Source of the DNA: Dichomitus squalens LYAD-421 SS1 | Taxonomy: Eukaryota; Basidiomycota; Agaricomycetes; Polyporales; Polyporaceae | Reading direction: 5' to 3' | Length of the DNA: 30,202 bases | Assembly (NCBI RefSeq): GCF_000275845.1 | Contig: NW_006766921.1 | Span: 116,237 to 146,438, forward strand | Part shown: piece after piece, positions 1-11,057 of the stretch | Layout of the letters: the number at the start of each line of letters is the position of its first letter | How positions within the stretch are numbered: position 1 is the first letter of the stretch | Notes under the pieces: model-generated | Told to the model about the DNA's origin: nothing | The model's database searches: none | The model's input: the letters and a program-made list of their open reading frames with translations, nothing else | Translations under genes and position numbers: made by a program

Positions 1-1590
1 ACGGTGGCTGGCTTACATACTGTCGAAGCGCTCGGCGTTGAGTGGACAGGAGCTGCGATAACTCCTAAAACGATAGTACCAGCCTACCAGCTCATTCCCC
101 TATACGCCATGGCTCGCCGCTCATGTGCGCAGAAAGCTCTTCCAAGCACGAGTATAAACGATATAAATAGCTAGAAGCATCGCAACATAGAAAAATCCCT
201 CCTACACCTCTGGCAGACCCAGCCAACAGTGCCCTGTTGCCTCCGTCCTCTCCCGACCAGTGCGATCATCCTATGCAGCAAAACATCCTGCAAGACATGT
301 CAATGGTTCACCCAAACCTACGCCGTGCCAACAGGGTTTTGGTCTTTCCGAGACTCAAACCGCACCTTTGTCCCTTGTCTGAACACGGTTATGACCTCCA
401 AGCCTCCGTATACCACTCCAATCCATGTCGGAGTACAATCTAGATACGTTTTCGATCGAGTTGAGCTCGCTTAGATGAGAGTCGTTTGTTTAGATAACTC
501 GATCGGACAAAATCTCTGAGCGCTACCGTTATGTAAGCAGAACATCGGCTAGTGGGCGCTGCCTATCCCCACGCCTAGTGCAAATCTGAAGTCTGCTGGA
601 CTGAGCGGCGAGCGCCATCCTCCGTTCCTTCTTGCATGTGATCTAGTACGTTCCTGCAACTTATATTACCTCCACTCAAGCCTCCATTCTGTTGTCGGTT
701 ACACGTCGAGATAGTCATATCTCCACGTTTCCCATCCTCCATGCAGACACGTCATGCGTTCATGGTATTAAGCATCCTAATTTAGAATTGCCGGCTTTCA
801 CTTGTCCCTTGCCGTTCCCTGCATAGATTGAGTCACGGTGTGTCTTTCCTGGTTTAAGTATGACGCACTGCCCATTTTCGAAGAACAGCGCGACCCTCGT
901 GCAAAACCTTTCATTCACAAACCCTCTGAGAAAAGCGCTAAACAACGAAGACCTCCAAGTGAGCGCCTGACCTAGTGCACATCACATCTTCCACTTCTCG
1001 CCGGCTTCCCACCGCCAGGACGCCTCAAGAACACGGTGCGTGACCTCCGGTAAGCATGATTGTACATCCTGCCGGTCATCCCTGCCCTTGACAACGTCTA
1101 TGTCAGGTACACGAGTCCTAGTCAGCCAGTCACGGGTCTGCACGACTTCCCTTCCGCGTCTCTTCATCGGACATGCGGAGTCCCTCAGCCGCTGAGAACA
1201 TCCACCCAAACACAGGAGAAACCACAATAGCTCACTGGCCAGCTGCGCCCGGATCGGTCCACGGAACAAAGGTCGCAGACGCCCTTCCTCTCATCCAGTG
1301 CAACCGCCCGCTTCCCCCACCACCCCGCACTTTCGACAGGTGTCCGGGTCTGTCCGGGAATCTAGCCATGTCAAAACTAAACTGGTCAGCTGGTGCACAC
1401 TCTGCCTTTGCCCATCGTCGGGCGAGGAACGGAGCGATGGACCATCGGCTCTTTGTTCCGCGTTACGTTGACGTGGACGACAGCGCCATGCAAAGGGGTG
1501 GTCACGGTGCGCGTTTGGTAATACCCTGTCAGCTCATCAGCTGTTCAGCCACTCTAGTCGCCTTGTGCCGCTGGCTGCACCATGTCTTCT
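1..1590. other. Stretch without a supported gene
   Basis: I find no open reading frame with protein-like composition and no chain of short exons with matching donor and acceptor sites on either strand. A TATA-like AT-rich run lies near 158-170, but nothing recognisable follows it. The last part, from about 1590, is the promoter of the small gene starting at 1869. Confidence 0.5.
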
Positions 1591-1592
1591 GA

Positions 1593-1657
1593 CCAATAAC
1601 CATCCGGCCCTTCGGCGGTCAGATTGGGCGCCATGCCACGGAGCGTTTGATATAAAG
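1593..1657 (+). promoter_or_regulatory. CCAAT box and TATA box of the 80-residue protein gene
   Basis: A CCAAT box lies at 1593-1597 and a TATAAAG box at 1651-1657, about 55 bases apart. The TATA box is 212 bases before the ATG at 1869. The sequence between is C/T-rich, as is common in fungal 5' leaders. The arrangement supports the chosen start of the small gene. Function is inferred from the motifs only. Confidence 0.5.
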
Positions 1658-1868
1658 CCTGGAATGGAGCTGCTATGGACTCTCTGTCCACCTGCCTATC
1701 TGTCCTGTCCACGAATTACATCCTTCCTCACTGTCCACGGTATCTCTCATAAGCCTTTCCAGACATCATCGACGACAGTATCTCTATCACCAGAATCCGA
1801 TCTCGGCATTCATCACTCCTGAGCGTTGCTAGCCACATCACTCGAACCTCTCCACCGTCATCAATTCT

Positions 1869-2367
1869 ATGGCACCACTCGCGTTCGCGAAGCTGTTCTC
1901 CTCGCGGAGTTCAAGAGTGCGTATAACTCCCCATTGTAAACATGTTGTTGAGCGAGTGTTCACTGTGATTTTGTGCGCTTCCTCCATCTCCTTTCGCCGC
2001 TGCTCCATTGGATGTAATAGCGTTCTAACGGCTCTGACCGTCGTGGGTCCCTCGACTCGTTCGAGTCCGGAGAATCCTACGTCATATCTCTGGTAAGCCT
2101 CTACACCATATGATACCCGCTTCGTTGGTTGTACTCACGTCTTCCTTGCAATCTTCGTTCTCGTAACAGCCTCAGATGCACTCGCCGCCCACACTGCCCC
2201 TGAACGCCTCATCATCTCAGCCCGTGAGTATTGTCCCCGAGCCTGCACCTGTCATCGGCCGCCGGCGCTGACCGCGGAACGTGCTCGCGTGTGTATAGGT
2301 TGCCGAGATGCTCGAAGACGACAACTTTGCGTGGGGGCGTCCCTCGAGGAAGCAACGTCGCTCATAG
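1869..2367 (+). CDS. Small 80-residue protein in four short exons, function unknown
   Basis: The exons are 1869-1916, 2021-2092, 2170-2223 and 2299-2367, encoding 16, 24, 18 and 22 residues before the TAG. All three introns (104, 77 and 75 bp) are GT-AG and fall between codons, and the joined frame is open throughout. The product begins MAPLAFAKLF. It has a Ser/Arg-rich N-terminal third, a Ser/Glu stretch containing SFESGESYVISLPQ, a segment with Pro, Ser and Asn, and an acidic-aromatic patch (EMLEDDNFAWG). It ends in a basic tail (RPSRKQRRS) that could be a nuclear localisation signal. I see no signal peptide, membrane segment or domain I can name. CCAAT and TATA boxes lie upstream. The weakest joint is the first intron, which is long for this genome and has no clear branch point. 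Exons 2-4 fit together better. Confidence 0.62.
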
Positions 2368-3177
2368 TCGGAGCGGACGCGCTCCAGGTCGACTTCGCGC
2401 GCTCCCGTCCTCCCGTGTCTTCTTTCCTTCTACTCGTCTCTCTCGCGCTATCTCTAGGCAGCTGCTACACATTCAGGCAAGCCGATATTGTATGATCATT
2501 TTGAATGAACTCCACGAACTGTACTATACCCCTTTCCATTCATGTACAACTACGTAACACAACGTGTTTTAACGACCACTTTTACCTCCGCCTGTGGCAT
2601 TGACTATTCATCACCTCGCAACCAACCTACACCAGCTAGCAACGCAAGACATGTCATGCAAGGCTTCCAAAGGCCGTCCGGATAGCTAGAGTGATATCCG
2701 TAAGATGTGCGAATAAGATTACAGGTACATACGCAAGATACAACGAGAACCTGAAAGTATGTAAAATAATCATAGCGGTAAGCGTCCCGCGAAAGATACA
2801 GACAACACGTGCGATATGGTGCGCTACGAGATACAGCAAAAGCGGAAACAGAACACGACCACAGGAGCAGAGAGTGACGAGAAGCAAGGTACTGTGAAGG
2901 CAAAAAGAGGGTAGGTTCCTGGTCGTGACGAATCGTGAGCACAGCCTCGGGGCTGGAGATGGGTTAGGATGGTAGGTAGCAAGGCCGCAAGGCTTCTAGT
3001 CGTCGGGCTTGTCGGAGGGATACCAAGCGCATGACATCGCGGTCTCCAGAAACAACGGGAAGACGAGGCGGGCCGGGGGGGACAGCCTACAGATAGAGTG
3101 GGACGCGAGAAGTCTGGGTGCGCACCGCGCGGGTCGAGAGAATCCCAGAACACGCCTCGAGCCACGCTGCACGACTC
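2368..3177. other. Tail-to-tail intergenic region
   Basis: This is 810 bp between the small + strand gene and the end of the membrane-protein gene on the - strand. Both genes end here, so it should hold two 3' untranslated regions and terminators. The open frames on both strands show no recognisable protein. Confidence 0.5.
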
Positions 3178-5588
3178 TCAGCGGTCCGCCTCCCGATACG
3201 ACGGTGGCCTGCTATCGCCCGCGTCCTGTGGGACGTCCAGGAAACCGAATCGCTGTCGGTCGCGATCGGACATCACCAGCCCTACCCGTCGGCCGCTCCG
3301 GGCTCGGGCTAGAGACTGCGCCTGTTGCTCCTCGGCCTGTTCTCGCGGCCTATTTTCCGCTTGTCCTTGTGGTGTGGACGTCTCCGCCTGCGCCTGCGCC
3401 TTGGCGCGCTCCCGTTCCCGTTCCCGTTCCCGTTCCCGCCCCTGGTCCCGCTCACGCGAAGACGCCTCCCGCGCCAAGGGCGGATCTCGCGACGGCTGCA
3501 ACGAAGGATCGACGGGATCCACTCGTCTCGGCGCGGCCGCCGCGCGCAGGCTCGTCCCCTGCGCCAACGACAGCGAACCCGCCGGCGACTTCTCCTTCGC
3601 CTGCGGGCTCGGCCCGCGCTTCGGCACGAGCGCGGTCATGCTCGTGGGGGATGTCGCCGTAGACGGCAGCGTCGACGCGTACGCAGTCGTAGTCGGGGAC
3701 ATCGCGGACGCGGACGCAGACGCGTAGTTGCTCTCCAGGTCCGAGCCCGACCGCTTCCGCGCGGGCGCGGGGGGCGCCGCGCTGCGGTACCCGTAGTTCA
3801 CCTCCAGATCTGACCCCGAGCGCTGCCGCAGGGCTGCGGGCCCGCCCGCGACGCGCGTGTACGGCGAGGGGTTCGGGGTGTCCGAGCCGGAGCGTTGGCG
3901 GGACGGTGCGTTGGCGCGGGCGTACGCGTGCTCGCGCTCGCGATCTCGCGAGAGGTCGGACCCTGAGCGCTTGCGTGACGGGCCGGGCGCGGGCGCGGCG
4001 GCGGACGCGTAGACGTGCCCGCGAGTCGCGGCGGCGAGCGCGCCCGTGGACGCGCTTGGTGGGGGGATGGTTGTGGACGTGTTCGTTGCGGAGCGTTGGC
4101 GGGTGTAGCCTGCGGCCGAGGGGGTGTAGCTCTGCGCAGTCGCGAACGGGTGGGCGGCGTGGGTTGACAGCGTGGACAGGTTGGTGTCGGTGAAGGACTG
4201 GCCCAGGTCTAGGAAGGTATCGCTCTCGGGGGGACGTGGGGGCCGTGTTGGAGGGTCGTTTGCGGGGGGAAGAGGGGGGACGGGAGGCGGGGGGGAGACG
4301 AAGAAGGTGGCCGAGTTCGGAGGTGCGCTCCCGAGGTTCCCGAACGACGAGGATGGGCTGACGGGGTCCGCGCGCGAGAACGGAAGGCGGGGTATTTGGA
4401 TGTCGCTCACCGTGGGCAGAGGCTTGTTTAGACTCCTGGTAGAGGGCGTATTAGGAATGGACGATGCAGACGCGGAACCGTTCGACGGCCCACGCTTTCG
4501 CCGCCCACTTGAGAGCGTGCGCCGCGTCCCGCCCGCAGAAGGGAGCTCCGACTCGTCGTCTCCTGCCCATGTACCCTCCACCCAACCGCTCGCATTCGGG
4601 TTCTCTTGGTCTATAGGAGCTGCGTCTGGAGCAATAACGCCGTCTCGCGAGCCTTCACGCGCGTTAGCCCGAGCGCGTCGCCGGCCAAAGTAGATGATAG
4701 CAGCGACCACAGCGACGATGACCAGGACTCCGGCTATGGAGGCGACCACAGCGATGATAATTGTACGCTTTGAGGACGAGCTGGCAGAGGTAGAGGTGGC
4801 CATGGGGGTTGCAGAGGAACCCGCCGTGGAGACGGCAGCTAAAGCGGTATCGGTGGGCGTGAGAGACGCAGGAACACTGGCGGTCGAGTTGACGTCTCGT
4901 CTGTGGGCGTTCGGATCAGCGTCAACACACAGAGCCGGAAGACAGCATGTGGGAAGGACTAACGTATAGACGATGTAGTCAAGCAAGGTGAGGGAGGTGT
5001 TCCCGCCGAGTTCACCGTTTACGACGACGATGGTGTGCTGCCCTGGAGGTAAAGACTCGTTGACGTAGACAGGCACGTTGTATTCGTACGTCGCATTGCC
5101 ATTTGGGGGCTGCTGAAATGTACCCACAAGGTTGCCGTCGAGGAAGAAGCTCATGTCGGAGTTTCCGACTGGGGACGTGAAGGAGTGTGTTACAACGCAG
5201 AAAACATACACAGCGACACCTGTGGCCCGAGCATAGTGAGCACCCTGGGCTCTATGCAAGAATGCGGATTCATACACATACCTTCGAAAGAGACAGCTGC
5301 AGACAAGAGCTGGTCTGAGCCTCTGGCGCCATCAGGATTAAATGTTCCTTCATGCCAAGTGCTGTTGGAAACTTGTGAAGGGTTGGGCTTAGCGGTGCAG
5401 CCTGCACATGAAACCGGTTGCCATGTTCCCTCAGGCGCGTACGAGATCTGGTCCCCCGTAGCTGGATCCCCGAACGTATCGTCTATGGTGACATTGACCA
5501 AGGTTGCCGAGACTGAAAGGATTCCAGCGAAGGGGGATGTGGAGATGGAGAGCAGGACAAGCGAGAGGACGTCCAAAGGCAAGAGCAT
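3178..5588 (-). CDS. Single-pass membrane protein with lectin-like ectodomain and Ser-rich cytoplasmic tail
   Basis: Exon 1 is 5588-5282 and exon 2 is 5219-3178, joined over a 62 bp intron to give 782 residues. A signal peptide (about 1-28, hydrophobic core in LPLDVLSLVLLSIS) leads into an ectodomain of about 200 residues with several N-glycosylation sequons and cysteines. Its layout resembles the beta-sandwich ectodomains common in Agaricomycete surface proteins. A Ser/Thr-rich stalk comes before one membrane helix (about 255-280, IIIAVVASIAGVLVIVAVVA) followed by a basic stop-transfer run. The cytoplasmic tail of about 500 residues is disordered. It contains a Pro-rich stretch, four copies of R-[KQ]-R-S-G-S-D at about 518, 543, 567 and 590, and an Arg-Glu repeat near 697. 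The plan resembles fungal wall-stress or SKG6-type sensors. A sensor role is inference; the topology is seen directly. Confidence 0.85.
3411..3438. repeat. Hexanucleotide microsatellite in coding sequence
   Basis: A CCCGTT-type hexamer is repeated about 4.6 times. On the - strand it encodes alternating Arg-Glu in the tail of the membrane protein. A six-base unit can change length without breaking the frame, so the tract may vary between strains. Confidence 0.85.
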
Positions 5589-7460
5589 TGCGGAGAATTA
5601 ACGGGGCTACCGTCTCAGGACGGAGACGGGCCCCGGGAAGGTATCTATGTAGGGAAGGGGGACAGCACAGGGCGGTGCCGAGGCGGGGGGGCGGGAGGCG
5701 GGGAAGGAGATTTGGTTGAAGGTGATTCGCAAGTGGGTTTCCATCGTTGCCGGAGTCGCGTAGCTCATGTCGGGAGGTCGCACGGCAGGTCCGAGTGTGC
5801 AATTGCAAGTCCCATCAACAACCAAGGAATCAATCATCGACGCCCTGCCAATCTCTCCAGGCGCCCTTCCGTTTCCGGCTATTCCTCCCGCGAATCGTGC
5901 CTCAGCCTCCGGCCCCGTCCGTTGCTTTGATCGTTCGCCTCGGTCTGCCACTCTGCGCCGTTGCATCCTGGACTTTTGCTCATCATCGTGGCTCGCGCCG
6001 CAGGCATGCTTCTACCAACGCCCGCCTCCCTTTCGTCCACAGTGGGAATCCTAGAGGAACAAGTCCAGTCGCTCCTTCTGTCTGGCTGTGCCAGTGCTGC
6101 TGTGTCCAATCATCTGTCAATCTGACACGGATGCCACAAGACGGAGGCGGATAGACACCAGATTGCGGGCCGCGGCCAAAGCTTCATTCGCGCTTTGTAT
6201 GTTCGACACTTCCCGCACAGGCCGCAGTTCCACCCTGTGTCCATATGCATTGCCGTACGCCCGCGGCCGCCCAGAAGATACTTGTGTGCTACACGAGAAG
6301 CACGAGCTCGACATTTACGGTGAGCATGCTGCCAACATGCCGTCCGCTCTGCCTTGTCTTTATACGACGGGTGTCGCGGGCAAATCGTCTTCTACATCCC
6401 ACGCGGTGCCAGAAGAAGTGCCCAGCCTCTCTGATGTGCTGAGGATGGATCTCGCCTCGGTGGCTTCGGTACTCACCGGCACCGTTTACGGACTGCGTGC
6501 TCGCGAACAAGCTGGCGCCTCCTCGTGCATGCCGTATGTCAGGCAGGTAGTCTGACTTTCAGCTTCCTCGGCTAGCCCGCTTACCTGCTCACCATGCCAA
6601 ATACGAGGATCATCGCCCATCGGCTTACAAAACGACCTCCTGTCTACCACATTCGCAGCAAGAAGCGTTCTTGGGCATGGCCACCACACACGAAACAAGT
6701 TGGCTCTGGCTCTGGCTGGTGCACGCGCATAGCTGCGGCGGCGTTGCAAGCCAGCCGTACACTACGAATCGGTTCCGTTCTGATCGCCAGCGACATCACG
6801 ATGCGGACGTCCCCTCTCCAGTTCCTGTGCCCTGCGTTGCCGCGCTTCGGTCCCATGCGAATGCAACCAGCGGGTAACCTTCCTAGTACCGAGCTTCATG
6901 GAAGCTTGATTGGCACGCCCGCAGCCCATCTCTCCGTGATACTTATGTAGCGGCGCGGTGGTTCTCACCGTTGTTGACTGCACTTCGACACCGTGGCACA
7001 GCGGTCGTGTACCGGGAACTCAGGCACGCCGTAGGCCTGTAGAGCATGCACGTGAGTTTTTGGCGAGTCCTTTAGCATACCGCACCCTAACCAGCGACTC
7101 CCGCCTGTTTTGACCTGAAGATGTGTCGGACCACAGCGCCGCACAGTGGCTTAACCATCATCAAGATCGCGTCGGTACTGTCAACGCCGAAGGGTCGCAC
7201 AGCTCGGGCGGGGTCATGCTGCGCAGCCCGTTACTGTGCCATAGATAGCTAGATCTGGGGCGGCGTTGGTTATGTATCCCACTACACTTCTCTACTTGGA
7301 GAGCACGTCAAGCAGATTCGAACTCTGGTTGGCTATGCGAATGCGGAGCGGGCGACGACGTTCCGTATAGATCGGGACATCCTCGAGTAGAGAGGCTTCT
7401 CTTGTATCGCGGCACAGGACACCAGGTATGCATAGACATGAATGATGGTAAGAAAGCAGG
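5589..7460. other. Stretch without a supported gene between divergent genes
   Basis: This 1.9 kb separates the membrane-protein gene (-) from the LEA-like gene (+). The end next to 5589 must hold the promoter of the membrane-protein gene. The open frames up to 155 residues show no known family and no plausible exon chain. I cannot exclude a non-coding RNA. Confidence 0.45.
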
Positions 7461-7684
7461 TATATAAACGCGCTGCGCTGGAAGACGCGGGGGGCGGGGC
7501 GTCGGGAGAAGGACACGTGAGCGCGAGGTGCAGGTGACGTCATGACAGGTGTTGTGCAAACGAGTGAGCGAGAGCGTGCAAGCAGCCACTGCGTGCCAGT
7601 CATGGCGCATCCACTGCCAGTCCTGGTGTAAGGGCTCCTCAATGAGCTTGATTGGTCCAGAGCAACGCTCCCACATTGACGTCA
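7461..7684 (+). promoter_or_regulatory. Promoter with TATA box, E-box and two perfect CRE sites
   Basis: TATATAAA lies at 7461-7468, a CACGTG E-box at 7514-7519, and the palindrome TGACGTCA at both 7535-7542 and 7677-7684. An inverted CCAAT (ATTGG) lies near 7651. TGACGTCA is the known site of ATF/CREB-type bZIP factors, which in fungi act downstream of the stress MAP kinase. The second site is 85 bases before the ATG at 7769. Stress-induced expression of the LEA-like gene is inferred. Confidence 0.55.
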
Positions 7685-7768
7685 TGCCTTCACGCAGGAC
7701 TACTTAGGTCCAAGGCGGGCCCGCCCGACCAGTATCGATCTTCTCCATATCGTATCCCGACCGCAACC

Positions 7769-8282
7769 ATGTCTATGCTTCGCACCGCACTCTCTGCCTC
7801 CTCGCGCTCGGCTCTCGCGTCGTCTTCGCGCGCCTTCCATGTCTCTGCTGTTTCCCAGAAGTCTACAACAGAGAAGGTCGCTGAGGTCGCTGACAAGGTA
7901 CGCGTCGACAACCCCCTGCTAGCGATTTTTCTGCATGGACTAACGAAACAATCTCACAGGTGAACAAGTCTGTCGGAAAGGGGCTTGCCAGCGCTATCGA
8001 GAAGGGCGAGAAGGCAACGGAGACGACGAAGGAGACCCTTGGTACGTCTTCTCCACACTCACCAATGAAATCCGCCTGTTGACTCTTGTGCTCAAAGGTG
8101 TAGCCAAGGACAAGGCTGCTGAGAAGTCGACCATTGCCGGCCAGAAAGCCAACCAGGTTCGTACCCAAGCCATAGCTCTTACTGGTGTGTCGTTCTCACG
8201 CCCGAACCCTCAGGCAGCGGCTGGTGCTCGGGAGGGCACCCGAGACTTCAAGCATGACGTCGAGAAGGAAGTACGCAAGTAA
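7769..8282 (+). CDS. Small mitochondrial LEA-like (late embryogenesis abundant) protein
   Basis: The exons are 7769-7897, 7960-8041, 8098-8156 and 8214-8282, with introns of 62, 56 and 57 bp, giving 112 residues. The start ATG sits in a good context (CAACCATG). The first 30 or so residues are rich in Arg, Ser and Ala with no acidic residue, like a mitochondrial presequence, with a likely cleavage region around RAFHVSAVS. The rest is rich in Lys, Glu, Ala, Thr and Gly in amphipathic 11-residue-like repeats (for example KATETTKETLGVAKDKAAEK). These resemble group-3 LEA proteins, which fold on drying and protect membranes and enzymes. There are no cysteines and no membrane segment. Two CRE palindromes upstream suggest stress control. 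The family call rests on composition and periodicity rather than on catalytic residues. Confidence 0.85.
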
Positions 8283-9800
8283 CTGGTCCCCATCAACCAT
8301 GGACTACACGTTGTGTCTGTATGATACTGTATCAGTAGTGCACACATAATCTGCATCAAACATTTCCTCTGCAATGCCTCCCAGTGTATAGGCCGCCAAG
8401 TGTCACAACGTTTTGTGCTCTTACCTGCCTGTCTCACAACGTCCTCCGATGTGCCCTGTCAATTTCAGAGTGAGCGCTAGTGAGTAGCCATGGAGCTGCT
8501 CACGGCCTACTTCACGGACCAAAAAGACAGTCCTTTGCAACAAACACATTGCGGTCACGTTCGCGCGCGTTTCCATTTGCTGCTCGTTGTTCAGGCGAGG
8601 ATTTCTGTTTCCGACGCAAGGCGCTCGCGAGGAGTCCCGGAAGACCGTGCTGGAGTCCGTGCCCGCTTTACTGCTGCTCAAGTGCACGACCGTGTTCGTT
8701 GACTTCGCGATAGGTCTAAAGTAGGTTTGTGGGTAAACACCATCCATGCTGCAAAGCGGCTTCCGGCAAATATTGCAGACGTTTCCCCGGGTGGCCAAAT
8801 AGAGGCAAACAGGCTCATGCTGGCTTCGGGATTATTTGGTCTGCGAAGCATTGTATGAAGAGCGAGTATTCTGATCTCTGCTTCGAAAATTCCAGGATGC
8901 TTATTTGTCTTACGTCGACGCCATCATGTACCTTGTGCCAGAGCGGATCTCGAGGCCTCTCCCGCCGCCGTTGAGGACGCGGGTTTGATGTGGGCGCCAA
9001 GATTGATCGAGCAAGTGAGGCCGACGACAATGCAATCTGCATCAGGCGAGGCCTCACGCGTAGACGTGCGGCTTCTCTGTGGCCTAGGATCCTCATTGCC
9101 ATCGCGGAGTTTGGTGCTGTCAACGCACAATGGAGCGCTTCAAGTCACGAACGGGCTAGTTTCATGCTCAAGATCGTTAGCCGAGGCGCGTCGGACGTCC
9201 GGAGAACCAGAGTACACTCGAGTCGTCGTATACATGGAGGGCACATCGCGGACGAATATTCGCTAGCCGAGGCCACAAGGCCGTCGTCTCACGTCTGCTC
9301 GGGGACGATCTCGGGACTATCTTACAATCAGGCCAGTATCGAGAGCGTTCGCGAGCTCACAGGACACGGCGACTTCACGATCATGAATCTGGAAAGCTGA
9401 ACTTCCCCGATGGGAAACGGAGACTCAACAATGGAGCGGCGTACGGTACGTACGTACTAGGCCGGCGGTGCACGCAGAACTTGTATAACTGAGACCACTC
9501 TCAAAGGACCGAAGACAGGGCGGCGCTTCTAGCCTTCTCCTGAGGCAGGCACGAGGCAAGCTTCCTCTCAGCAGGGCCAGCAATATTAACACACCTTTGT
9601 TCGATGAGAGTCTTGGGTCCCGATCCTACCGCAGCACCGCAGGTGGCACGGACTTCCAGTAGGAACCTATAGATCGGATTGGTTCTCTTAATGTGAAAGC
9701 AGCTTGGTTTTGACCTCAAAGACGTGTAACGGCACTGACATCGTGCACCGCGTTGTGCAGGAACCTCTTAGACTAGCCTGAGATGCTAGGTGGATGGTAC
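8283..9800. other. Stretch without a supported gene
   Basis: This holds the 3' end of the LEA-like gene and about 1.5 kb with no convincing coding signal. The open frames around 8815-9400 on both strands read partly like protein, but I see no known family, start context or splice sites that hold together. Decayed coding sequence is possible. Confidence 0.4.
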
Positions 9801-9806
9801 GGTCCT

Positions 9807-9812
9807 TATAAA
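9807..9812 (+). promoter_or_regulatory. TATA box of the zinc-finger gene
   Basis: TATAAA stands 129 bases before the ATG at 9941. A C/T-rich leader lies between them, including a run rich in CCCC and CTTC. The spacing is normal for a fungal TATA promoter. Confidence 0.5.
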
Positions 9813-9940
9813 CCCCCACCTCAAGTCGACCCTTTCCCCACCTTCATACCCTGGATGAGATAGCTGCACTCTTCCCCGTCGTGTTCTAGACGTTATACCC
9901 CTCAGATTTCATCTTACGCCCACATTTACCCTCCAAAGCG

Positions 9941-11057
9941 ATGTCTCCAGCCACCTTCTCTCCGACATCGGAGCTGTGCGACCTCTTCCTTAACTATGAC
10001 CTGTGCGCTCCTCATATGGATGAGGTCGAACAAGGTCATGCCAGGCCCTCCGGTTCATATGGGAGTGATAGGTGAGCGTTCATCGATTCGGTCCTGAGTT
10101 GACTGTCCTGACACCACATCCAGCTCCCTCGAGGGCATAGGCACCGACCTGGAGTCTTGCCTCCTACCCGCATTTCCCCCGCCATTGTCACCGTTCTTCG
10201 GCGTCGCATCGCTCCCTCCTCCTCCGACGGAAGAGGTTCGGGGTATATCGCAGCTCGTTCTCGAGCCAATGGTAGGCGGAGGGTCGCTGGGGCTTGATAT
10301 ATTGGGGGTGCCGCTGCTGTCGGAAGCGCCCGAGACCTCGGAGCCCGTGCCCCTCTGGCCACAGCCGCTCCCCGTATATATGCCGCCCCCGACTAATGGT
10401 CCCGTCGGCCAACTCGCGTCTGAAGCCGGGGATGCCTCACGCAGAGGGATGTCGTCCACGGGCTCTCCATACCAGAGCACTCCGCCCTCAAGACGGGTCC
10501 GGATTAAGCGCGACAGGCGGAAACACTCTCCGTACGCCACCCCGTGCCTAACCCCCTCCTCGAGCATCTCCTCGCCGCCATCGTCAGCGCCAGTCACCCC
10601 CGCCCCCCAGGCTCCGGAGCTAGGCATTTCGGGAAAGCCTCACGGTCTTGGCCTGAAAATCAGCCGGCCCCGCAACGTCCAAGTGGACGCGCGCTCGTCG
10701 CCGCCAGACGCCGCGGCGCACGCAGACGCCTGGCAGTGCCCGCACTGCGACTTCGTGCAGCTAGACCGCAGCAGGTCCCAGCTCAAGAGGCACATCCGCA
10801 CCCACACGGCCAACGTGTGGGACTGGGTGTGCACTGGGGTCCCCCAGTCTGACGCCGCGAAGTACGGGCTCTCGCAGGATCAGGTGGACGCGTACGTTCG
10901 TGATGGGCGCGTCATGCGGTACGATGGCAGGGATATGGTGGGAGGGTGCGGGCAGGCGATCACCAGTCGGAAGGATGCGCTGAAGAGGCACTTGAAGAGC
11001 GCGGGGTGCCCCGGCGACCATAACGGGGAGTGGTTGCTGGGGAACAAGCGTCGGTAG
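9941..11057 (+). CDS. C2H2-type zinc-finger protein, probable transcription factor
   Basis: Exon 1 is 9941-10071 and exon 2 is 10124-11057, split by a 52 bp intron, giving 354 residues. Residues 1-240 are low-complexity, rich in Pro, Ser and Gly, with a basic patch (RRVRIKRDRRK) that may be a nuclear signal. The C-terminal finger region has a classical C2H2 finger (C249, C252, H267, H271, in WQCPHCDF...KRHIRTH). A second, atypical finger follows (C280, C319, H333, C339). Its two cysteines are separated by a long loop, and its last ligand is a cysteine. This pair, with WVC before the loop and GGCGQ plus RKDALKRHL after it, is a common basidiomycete arrangement. Sequence-specific DNA binding is inferred from the family; the target genes are unknown. 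Confidence 0.88.

Noticed and set aside
3009..4693. Several + strand open frames of 95-217 codons rich in Arg and Pro
   Set aside because: They lie opposite the low-complexity tail of the membrane protein and show only the mirrored bias of its Ser/Arg/Pro codons.
7300..7330. tRNA-like T-loop (GTTCGAATC on -)
   Set aside because: The flanking bases do not form a five-pair T stem, and no A box or matching acceptor stem lies upstream at tRNA distance.
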